A stretch of DNA of 64,000 nt from Arbacia lixula (taxonomy: Eukaryota; Echinodermata; Echinoidea; Arbacioida; Arbaciidae), in assembly GCA_963669155.1 (NCBI GenBank), contig OZ022581.1, positions 17,749,027 to 17,813,026 of the forward strand. The letters are read 5' to 3'. This document shows, piece after piece, positions 48,365 through 60,300 of this stretch (positions are counted from its first letter, which is position 1; each line of letters opens with the position of its first letter). Both the position numbers and the translations under genes were made by a program. The notes below the pieces were generated by a model. It was not told the DNA's origin and did no database searches. It worked only from the letters and a program-made list of their open reading frames with translations.

Positions 48365-51300
48365 CTAATAGCTGAACAATAGACTCATGGCTTCTGCTGC
48401 CTTTACCCGGACGGATGGCTCGGGGTCTTTCAGCAGCTGGATGAGGGCTATAGAACAGGGAGGAGGCAAAGATGGGTAAAATGGGGGAAGACATATAACT
48501 CAAACTATTGAAAATTTTTTTTTTTCTTCTCTTTAAGTAACTGTATGGCAGCTGTCTTACATATATGCATAGTGGAGCCTGAGATCAAATGCACAGTGAT
48601 TGCAATCAAATGCAATCAGCTCCATACATTGACTGCAATAGATTGCAATCAGCGGTGACGTTGATCTCAGGCCCAACTGTATACACTGGAGCATTCAAAC
48701 ACGAGATAGAAAAGCAAATGCTATCAGCAAAGGCATTCAAAATTAAACTAGACCCAGAGATACCATTTTCTTGTCTTTCAGATCCTTCCTTTTCAGACCA
48801 CAAATATCTCTAAAAAGATTGCATATTGGAGTCATATATACAGGTCACTATTCACACTAAGTTCACTGCACTTTACATTGAGGTCAACAAACTCTGTCCC
48901 TGCTACACCCACCTCCACACACATGGTCCTTGCTGATCAGGCTGTGGTTGTCCTTGGCTAGGTTGCCCAGGAGGAAACCCACACACATGGCTGCATTGGA
49001 CCGGATGTCTGGCCATGCACTGCGGAAGAAGGACACATTCCCCATCACATAGAAGTTCACCTTCTGCAGCAAGTCAGCGATCTGAGAGAGAAGAGACAAA
49101 GAGAGCAGAGCGTTGTATTATGTCACTCAAGAGGAACATTCCTCTTTACATATCAAATCTCTCTCTCGAAGTCCATCCGGTCGGTAGCCGAACCCTGGTG
49201 ACCTAACTCCTCCAGTAATCTATATTTTTCAGCTCGCGTTAATTGCTAGATTGGCTGGTCCAACATGTCTATGAATGCAGTCAAGAATTTGGATGTGTTT
49301 TTTCTGACAACCCACGCATAGAAGTTTGAGATCAGTTGCTAATGTCCATGTCCATGTCAATTCATCTCTACGTCCTTTGAGAAATTAAATTTCATCTACA
49401 GACCTATGGCAATGTTTTTTTTTATTTGACAACCTATGCATGAGATGACCAATCAGTTTCACCCTCAACCTTTCAAGAGGGGGACAAAGGTTTGACCATC
49501 TCTAACTCTAACTCTAACTCCACGTGGCATTTGACCTTTGCTTGAAGCGTTAAGACCCTACAGTAATATAAATGGATATATGAACAAATTATGGAACTGA
49601 AATTCAGAAAGCACAATTATTTTTTGTATGCTGCCACCATCTCTACATCATGGAGGATTAGATAATGAAAGTGATCATCGAGCAAAAATACAATGAAGCC
49701 TTTGATAAAAATATGTGTATAAACTGTAGATATACAATTGTGTTGTATCTGAGTGAAAACGGTATTGGTAAGTTTGTTCCTATTTCTGACAAAATAACAT
49801 TTCTCATGACAATGAATCTAAATTCAAATTTAATGGAGAAACAAAGAAGAAAGACCAGTGAAGGTGTACTTACCATAACCTTAGAAAGGTCGTACATGAA
49901 CTCTCCATACTTGAGTTTCCTCTCCTCTAGTAGATGTTTCTGGAACATGTCGTTCATGGCATTGGAGCCCATCAGTGGTCCAAACTGCCTCAGCGCAAAC
50001 TTGCAGGACTGTGATAACATAAAGAAAGAAAAATTAATAAAACCTTATTGGCCAGTGATAAAAATCAACCTGGCACTCTGGCAATTTAGACCCCAATATG
50101 CTGCTGTCAAGGTCAAGTAATTCTTTTTTCAACGTAGCCCCAACAAATAATATTCATTAATTCCTCATGAAAGTAACTCTTCATCAAATTTTTGAAAGAT
50201 ATGTCTCTGAAAGTCATTAAAGTTGTTTAAATGCATTGCATTACAAATCTAAACAGGAAAAAATAAAAATAAAATAGATTTGTAAAGACTGTGAGATTTG
50301 AACCTTAGTTCATGATTAAACATCCATCAATGTACCAGATGGCAACAGCAACTGCAGAGAACATTGACACTTTGATTTCCTTGAGGTGCGGTAGAGTATT
50401 AATAACCACCATCCCTGATAATTGTTTTGACATCACCTTCTTCAATCAGACGTATGTATCAAATTGATGACAAGAATTCTGGGTGGATGGAAGCCTACCT
50501 TCTTGACGTCATCATCCTCATCATTCAGATGAAGCAGCAGACTGACAAAGTTGGTGTGAATCTGCTCCAGGAATGGATCCCTCGATGGACCGTTACCAAA
50601 GCGACTCAGGTTGCCGAACAATGTGAATGCTGCGGCACGTACCGATGCACGATCCTGCACCAAAGAGGGTCAGAACAAGGAGAACAGTCATGATTTGCAT
50701 GCCATTCCAAGATGTTCCAAGTTTGCAGAATTTGCACCTCCACCTTCTGCTATCTTCAGTTATTGTTATGATGGATATTCACTGATGTTATCAAAACATT
50801 TGCTGCCGTCCCCTTCCTAGCTCTCCTTCTATGATTCCTTTAGGTAATAGCAACCATACGTACCTTCTCAAAACAGGGCCTGATGCGGAGCGTGACGTTG
50901 ATAAGGATGGGGCGGACGTTGCTCTCTGAGATCTGGAGCAGGATGCGGGAGAGACCAGACATGGCCTCCAGCGTGATGAAGTCTTCAGGATCATCCTTGT
51001 CATCCATGCCAGCCATCATGGAGGACAGCACTGTGGTGGAGTACTTCTGGACCTACAGGGGTCAAACAAACACAGACTTATGAGAGCTAAGACATTGATG
51101 GGTCATCCTTGTCATCCATGCCAGCCATCATAGAGGACAGCACTGTGGTGGAGTACTTCTGGACCTACAGGGGTCAAACAAACACAGACTTATTAGAGCT
51201 AAGACATTGATGGGTCATCCTTGTCATCCATGCCAGCCATCATGGAGGACAGCACTGTGGTGGAGTACTTCTGGACCTACAGGGGTCAAACAAACACAGA

Positions 51301-54300
51301 CTTATGAGAGCTAAGACATTGATGGGTCATCCTTGTCATCCATACCAGCCATCATGGAGGACAGGACTGTGGTGGAGTACTTCTGGACCTACATGGGTCA
51401 AACAAACACAGACTTATTAGAGCTAAGACATTGATAGGTCATCCTTGTCATCCATACCAGCCATCATAGAGGACAGCACTGTGGTGGAGTACTTCTGGAC
51501 CTAAAGGGGTCAAACAAACACAGACTTATTACAGCTAAGACATCGATGGGTCATACTTGTCATCCATGCCAGCCATCATGGAGGACAGCACGGTGGTGGA
51601 GTACTTCTGGACCTACAGGGGTGATGTCAATGATTTCGTATAGTAACGATTCCTGCACTTTAAACATCCATTTTGGGGTAGATGTCTCAGGTTTACACTT
51701 GGATATCACACCCCTTTTGTGTCATACACAATTTTCTTTGTGGCACAAAGTAATTTCCAGCTTTTAAGAGACTCCTGTTAATATCTTGTGGAAACCAATA
51801 ATCATTTGATCTGAGATTGATCTCGCCTGCTCTGAGCCCAGACTTGCTATGATGCCAAGGCCCCGGATGCACAAGTTGCGCACCACAGTGTTGCCATCCT
51901 TAGAATTAATTCCTCCATAGTAACCAACAATCATTCAATCTGAGATTGATCTCACCTGTTCTGAGCCCAGACTAGCTATGTTGCCAAGGCCACGGATGCA
52001 CAGCTTGCGTACCACAGCGTTGCCATCTACCAGACGGCCCAGCAGGTTGTTCATAATGATCTCTACTTGGGAGACATCACCTCCACACTTCTGGTTCACC
52101 AGCTGTCACAAGAAATAGCGACAGATCAGAAATGGCACAAATACGGCTGTAATTAAACTATTAATTGATATTGTCATCACTACTACAATTTTCATCTTAT
52201 GCTCTGATGATAATCACTAAAATCATTGTAAACTCCTTTTATTTATTAACAGCTAACCCAAAACTAAAAAGCAACAGCATTTGTCAAAAAAATAATGTGA
52301 AAACTTTAAACATGCCAAGTCTGAAGGAAATGACAATGTGAATTTAAGTTCAGATAATATCTGAACAAATCATCAAATTACTTCTTTTTCATTCAATCTT
52401 TCCTACCTTTGTTGAAGTACTCAAAAAGGACAAGATTGACAAAATGTGCTCCTCCTCACATTTTCCCCCAAATGCTCAACTTGAAAGAGCATTTCCAGCC
52501 AAAAGAAAATTTACCAATGAGATCAACTGACTTATAAATCAGTCTACTTGCTAGGGACAAGTAGCAGGTATCTTTGCCTCGCAATTCAAATCCATGAGCC
52601 ATGAAATGCAGAGAGGGAACAATGTGTACCTCTGCTAAGAACGCTGTGGTGACGATTCTCTGGGTGTCAAAGAGACTGTTGAGGTTTGGTGAGACGGCTC
52701 CCACAATGCGAGCAATATAGCTCCCTCTGTGTTCCGCCACGGCTCTAAAAACAAGGAACATGTGACATGACAACATTATAAAACCATTTTAACATTCAAA
52801 CATTAAACCTTGTGACCTATGACATAAACACATACTATCATTTCCTCATGAATTTTCCTCTAACCCACAGTAGAGCAGGTTATTGCTCACTGACTGTAAC
52901 AGGCCCTCAAGAATGCAACAAACTCCCTATTTTAATCAAATCTGTTAGCTTTATTTACTAAGTCTTTGAAGATGGATCTATTCACCAGGTGCATTCCATT
53001 GTTTTCTTGTACTATACATAAATATAATAATCATGATGAAGATTGTTAGTTTCTGCATGACAGTATTAAAGTGCTATGATATAGTTATACTGTTAGTAGT
53101 ATTTCTAAATATTGAATGTATGTATATTTCATCCCCTACCAGTCAATATACGTATTATTACCTTCCCAGTATCTGCACTCCCTCCTCATACTGGTCCTCT
53201 TCCTGTAGTTTGTTCCACACCCCTTCCTTCCCCAAGGACTCCATCAGCCCAGCAGAGTTGGGCCCCCGGGCAAGCAATGCCTTCATGGCCTCTGTTGCCA
53301 GACTGGGAAGCAAGAATGAATCGAGAGACAGATGTTATATAATCTTGGTTTAACTGGTCCTCTACCTGTAGCTGTCTTCACATCCCTTCCCCATAGATTC
53401 TACCAGCCTGGCAGAGTTGGGTCCTCAAACCAAGAGTGCCTTCATTGATAGGAAATAAAGATTCTGCCAAAACCATTGCAACAAAATGGGGGGAAAATTC
53501 AAAGATTCTTTTAGATCACACTAAAATACCAGAATTCAATAGGATGATCTTCAGATTCACAACCAACATTCGGATAAAGTATTTCCAAGACAAAGTTTTC
53601 AATAGAATTGTGTTTTTAAATGATACTTTAGTCAAACTAAAGATCACCAATACAGAGTACTGTACATTTTGTTATACTGTAAAGGAAACAATTGAACACC
53701 TCTTTTACTTATGTAATTTTAATAGAAACATTTGGAGTAAAATAGAAACGTGGATATCATCTCCTAGGTTTATTCTTAAATTTACTCCACAGAATATTTT
53801 GTTTGGATATAAAGAAAAGCGAAATGATGTCTTGAATTGTATTATCATTTTAGTAAAACAACAATTATACTTCTCAACGTTGAACAAGACTGTACCCGAT
53901 TTTAAGAAGATTCAGAAGGTAATACAAACTTATTATTTAGATGAATGTTACCTTTATGATATGAATGGGAAAACTACAGATTTTACTTTGAAATGGAGTA
54001 TGTTGAAACATTTGTTTGAATAATGTATATGATTTGACTTCTGTAAACATGTTCATTTTTTTGTAAATAAACTTGCTCATTGGGGCAAAAATATGTTAAA
54101 AAAAAGAAAAAAAAAGAGTGCCTTCATGGCCTGCATGGCCAGGCTGGGAACAAGGACAGCTTTCAACATTAATGTTTCATATAAAGTCATCGCTGGCATA
54201 TGAAACATTCCACTTTTTTCTTACAATTTCCAAGCAATACACAGCTTGAAGAGTGAATTGGACTCAAAATTGATAAAATGAAGACAAAAAACAGAATGAT

Positions 54301-57300
54301 AAAGCTGTCCATTTTTAAGTCTCGATAATAGAAACACTATTTTAGATTGGACGACATGAGAGTTTGAAATATGCTTCCTCAAATTTTTTTAGCAATTTCA
54401 CGTTATATGTATTATATGCCAATTCCAGCTTGGCATAGTGCTCATCTAACTGCAGTTAAAAGACATAGAAATACATTCAAGAACACCAAAAACAAACAAA
54501 TGAACAAAGAAACAAAATACTGTGAGTACAGGGACAACACAGATGGCGTGTATGAATGCAATTTGGGAAATAATTGTCTTGAGCTTAGTTTTAAGTGTTG
54601 GTCGGCAACAAGAACTCCCAGGTTGTCTATTGACCAACAGGAATACTTACAAGCTTGGACAGATGACGGCCAGTGCCTTGTTGAAAGCTTTGACGTCATT
54701 GACATTGACAATCTCCTGCTGCACGATCTGCTCTGGCTTGAAAGAGGGGGACTTGACCCCGCCCACACATGACCCTATATAGACCAAGATATAGGCAAAG
54801 AGGCGAGGGAAGAGGTCTGACACAATCTCCTCAGACTCCTCTACCAGGAATGTCTCAGTCAGGGCAGACACAACCTGTGGAAGACATGTGGGTGTTTGTA
54901 AAGACGGTCTTAAATTCAAGACTACTAACTGGGGTACAGATATGGGTGTTTGTAAAGATGGTCTGAAACATAAGACTAGCACCTGGAGTAGAGATATGAA
55001 TGTTTGTAAAGGCAGTCTGAAACTCAAGACTACCACCTGGGTAAGAGATATGGGTGTTTGTAAAGGCAGTCTGAAACTCAAGACTACTACCTTGGGTACA
55101 GATGTAGGTGTTTGTAAAGATGGTCTGAAACTCAAGACTACCACCCGGGGAAGAGATATGGGTGTTTGTAAAGACAGTCTGAAACTCAAGACTACCACCT
55201 GGGGTATAGATATGGGTGTTTGTTCAAGATTGTCTGAAACTCAAGACACCACCTGGGGTACAGATATAGGTGTTTGTAAAGGCGGTCTAACACTCAAGAC
55301 TACCACCTGGAGTGATATGGGTGCTTGCAAACACGGTCAGAAACTCAACCTGGGTAAGAGATATGGGTTTTTTTATTTTTTCAAAATGGTCTGAAACTCA
55401 AGACTATACCACTTGGAGTAGAGATATTTTTTTTCCTTCAAAATGGTCTTGAACAAGACTACCACCAACACTGGAGACACGGATCTTTGTTAAAGCTCAA
55501 GAAAAGCGTTGAGATATTTTTCTAAGAGTGAGTCATACTGCGTCCTCTCTTTAAATTTGGTAAAATATCTGTTCAAATATCACCAAACCACCAAAAAAGA
55601 TTCAACCTCTTTCTAAAACTCCATGTTTATCCTTGGAAATTGCTGAAAAGTACTCCTTTTAATTTTTAAATGCACATATTTCATATTCATACTCACAAGC
55701 AATGGCAGCAAATTGGCCACTCTGGAGATCACTTTCTTGTGCTTGGAGTCCATCTTCTCATCGACGTGGACATTGCGTGCCAGCATGTCAAGGCATCTCT
55801 CATACACTGCCTTCAGAAGACCCTTGTCAGCAGCTAGGGTATGCCAGCATTCCACTATGTGGCTGGATTAGGAGAGAAAGAAGAATGAGTGTTCAACTTT
55901 TAATTTTCTCTTGTGCCAATGCTCAATATTACTGCTTGATTCAAGAGAAAGAAAAGAAATGTTTGTTTGTTTCTGTAAGCAGGGCTATGATTGTACCCCC
56001 CCCCCCCATATCAATCTGTCACTACAGTGAGACCCGTTTAGCGACCACCTGTATAGAAAGATGTCTATAAAGACCACATCTTTTATCTCCTTGAAAAGAT
56101 TTTGATCGTGCATGTAAATTTGGCAGGTTGCAAGGTAATTTTCTTCCGCAACAAAGTTATTGACTCACTCATACTATTGAAATGATTCAGCACGCAGAGG
56201 TTTTTCAACCTTGCTTGGGTAGTGCGTAGTCACATATTTTGTTGTAATTCGAGTTGCCTTCGGAGCGTGTGGAGGGGTATACATATATGGAGGTATACGT
56301 AGCCACATTATACTTCGACATTTTGATATTACAGACTGTTTACTCTGTTGATTATTGTCTTAGCTGTTAAACATTTGTTTGTTGTTGTTTTTGTTTTTGT
56401 TTTGTCTTTGTTTTCTTGCTTCGTTTGTATTTGCTTGTATTAGTCTTTCTTTGACGTATTTTTTTTTTAAGTATGTATTTGTATGTAATTTGTGTACTCG
56501 GGTTCATCTTACCGTATGTCATTTAAATAATGGACTTTATACTTATGTGTTTTGAACCACATGTTAAAGGATATCACACCCCACAAGCCATTGGCTTTCT
56601 GGTGATGCCTTATATTCATTGTTCATGAAAGTTGTTTATTCTTGTTTGTTAAATGAATAAAGAATTGAATTGAATTGAAATTGAGATTTTTCTTATTGAA
56701 ACCTGTATGTCACCTGTCACCTGTCACCTTTATAGATAGTTGGTCTTTATGTACATAAAGACCAACTGTCTATAAAGACCACATCTTTCATCTCCGTTAA
56801 AAGATGCTTCGATTGAAACTTATCTCAATGTCACCTGTACATAAAGACAACCGATACCACTAATTTATTAAAACCGCTTTTCCTGTTTCCCTTGAGAAGT
56901 CTTTATATACATATTTCACTCTATATACAGATGTAAATATATCTTATTTGTTTTACGGGTAGTTCATTTCATGATTGTTTTATCTAATGTTTTAATTGTC
57001 TGAACTAACCTATCAAATGGAAGTGGGAACCTGAGTAGGGTGTTGAGCACTGGTTCGAGGTGAGTTGAGGCGAGGGTGCGGATGGCTCGCAGCGTGCCGG
57101 TACGAGTCTGAGGGAAGGTGATGTAAGCCAGCTTGTCGTGTAGGGATGTCATCAACCTCACAACCTGCATGGAGAAGGAAGGGAGAACATCTTTATGTTG
57201 GCTTTGACTTCTCACAAGTAAGGTTAGTCAGTTGGTATATATCTTAATTTCAGCATGGTGTTGAGTACGATGCAGGCTCTGCTGGAACAGTGAGACTGGG

Positions 57301-60300
57301 GGTCCAGCAGTGGAGAGGAGAAGGGTGGGGGGGTGGGGGGTGTTAGGGGAAGGGGTAGGGGATGGGATAAGGGGGGTGGTCATTTTATTCCTTACCACTG
57401 AGATGAGCTCTGTGCCCCTTGATTTCAGCATGGTGTTGAGCACAATGCAGGCTCCACTAGAGCACTGAGACTGGGGGTCCAGCAGTGGAGAGGAGGGGGG
57501 AGGGGGGGGGGTGTTAGGGGAAGGGGTAGGGGGAAGGGATACGGGGGATAGTCATTTTATTCCTTACCACTGAGATGAGCTCTGTGCCCCTTGATTTCAG
57601 CATGGTGTTGAGCACAATGCAGGCTCCACTAGAGCACTGAGACTGGGGGTCCAGCAGTGGAGAGGAGGGGGGAGGGGGGGGGGGTGTTAGGGGAAGGGGT
57701 AGGGGGAAGGGATACGGGGGATAGTCATTTTATTCCTTACCACTGAGATAAGCTCTGTGCCCCTTGATTTCAGCATGGTGTTGAGCACAATGCAGGCTCC
57801 GCTGGAGCAGTGAGACTGGTGGTCCAGTAGGCCCTCAATTAGTAGGAACACAAAGCCTTCCAGCTGCTCGTTGGGCACACGCTTGGCCAGCGCCTGAAAC
57901 AGAACACAAAGCGTATTGTATAGAAGCAGTCTGCAGCTACCACCCACTGCATGGAGTGTGAACATGAGGCTTCTAGACAGGTTTTAGTCTGGAATACCAG
58001 TTTGCCTTCGGCTTGGTTTTTTATTATTTGATCTCAAACCATCTGGCCTTTGTCTCAAACTGTCTGTTCGTGGATTTTTCAAGCCAAGACCAGCACAAGA
58101 CCATTTAACCTTAGTCTTGTTCTTGGTTTTGGATCCTTGGAATCCCTCTTGGTATTGGTCATCGTATTGGACAATCTGGCCTTGGTCTTGATCTAGGTCT
58201 ACATAGATTAAATTACGTAAAACAGTATAAATGGGATCAGAATTTGTGGTCCATATAGAAGTGCTCACTTACTCGTGTAGCTTTTAATACAGGCTTAATT
58301 ATGTAAAGTTTAAAGTTCTTCAATACATCATTTTCATATCTCAAAATAAAATTTTCCACTAATACAAAGGCAATGCTGTTGAAAATAAACAGCATCACAG
58401 TAATTGAGAGAAATTGAAATGGAATCGTGACCAACACTGTCAACATTACCTCACACAGGTCACCGATGTTGATGGTATTGGATCCTTAGTGCTGATAAAA
58501 CTATTACTGTAAATGACTACTTCTCAAAATGTAACATTTACCTCACTACAGAAGGAAGCCCGATGCAAGGGTAGAAACATTGAATCAAAGTAATCAAATA
58601 TCAACTAAAATGTCTTGAGTACCTTGGAGAGATCGCTAATGATGCCGAAGAGAGCTTGAGCATCGTTTGCGCTGCTTCTTTTCCTGAGGACTGACAGGGC
58701 TTCCACCATCTTGTCTTCATAATCTCTTGGCTTTCCTGTTTATCATGAGACATCCAGAGATGAAATAAAAAGTCTCAGAAGATTCTCAGTCTTCATTCAG
58801 AGGATTGCGTGCTTAAAACATCTGGTCATGCTGAGTGTATCACATGTTTTTCTTTTTTTTTCAAAATTATTACATAGATTCTTAATACTTTAAATTCATA
58901 CTTTTTCCAAGGAGATGGTGTATAAAATTGTATTTTCATTACATATGCCAGCTCAATGAACACTGGAGCTTTCAACAGTCTGCATATAATTTACCACAAT
59001 CATTGTGACCTGATATTTATGCAATATCAAAATGCATTCCTTAAGATACATTGAGTCAAACTGTCATCACCAAAGAGATAAAACATATTTTATGTAATGT
59101 AAAATTAATCCCTTAAAACACTGAAGTAAAAATCCCATGACCAAAATGGCTGAAACTTGGCTGGCTTTATTAAGAGGTGACAGATATGAAACTGTCTCCA
59201 CTGTCTTAATCTGCATTCCTGCCTGTTTACGGGATGTGTGTCTATTTCATTGGCACTTCCTGGGGCTTGTAAGTTTCTGATGGTAAATTTCACTCTAGTA
59301 TGACAGTCCAAAAATGCCAAGACAATGGGAGGGACAGGTGGCAGAAACAGGTGTAAAATGAAAGAGGGAAAGAGAAAGGGAGATAGGAGAGAAAGAGAGA
59401 GATGGGGAGATAGGGGGGGGGAGGATAAAAAGAAAAAAGGAAAGGAGCAGGGGGGGAGAAAGTTTATAAGCTACACTTGAAATGAGAATAGGGCAACAAT
59501 GAGTTGATTTTCCACTTGCCTTCATAGAGGAGAGCTATTTTGAGAGTGAGTTGTATGCCCTCGATAGCTTGGCCTCGGAGATCTATACATGGATCGGAGC
59601 ATCGGGGCACAAGGTGGGCTAGAACCTCACCCATACAGGTGAACGCTGATGGACCCTGCAGATGGATGAAAGAGAGCATATAGCAAAAATCTCAATGATA
59701 TAACAAATAATGAATGTTTATGAGTGCAATGGACAGAATATTTCATGAGGTGAAAGATGAAAAGACTCTGTCCATTGCGCGAATGAAAAAACAGTCATTA
59801 TTCATTTCATATGACACAAAACGATCTGAAACTTCCCTCAAACACTATGCCGCTACAAAAATTAGCTCGATATGCATATGCACAAGTACAGCTGCTGAGC
59901 AGTTGCGGTGAGTAACGTGAGTACTCGTAGTCTCGGCAAGCGTGTAATGGACAATATCGCATGGATCCAAAATTGCACGATGAATGGATCCAAAATTGCA
60001 TAGTTGATGACGTCATTGTAAATGGACTGAATGATCGATATCAAACAACTAATCAAATGACAGGGACCTATCTAGGTGTCATACAACAATGATTATTTAA
60101 TTTGAAGAAAAAACATCTTGATTAAAAATTTTCCTTTTGAATGATTCAATGTATGATCTGAAGAGAAAGGAACCAATATTACATTGATATACTTCACTGA
60201 AATGCCTACTTGATTTCTGGTCAACAATTTCAAATGCAATAGTACAATGTAGGTGTGGTGTATTGTTTGTGTGCATATTTGTTTGTACGAAGTGTCAACT

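Noticed and set aside
49498-49522. (TCTAAC)n as an interstitial telomere tract
   Set aside because: Only three to four units and not the TTAGGG/CCCTAA sequence of most animals.
54888-55394. Plus-strand frame of nine 18-residue repeats as a repeat protein
   Set aside because: It lies antisense in an MROH1 intron and openness follows from the 54-bp period; no start context or other exon supports it.
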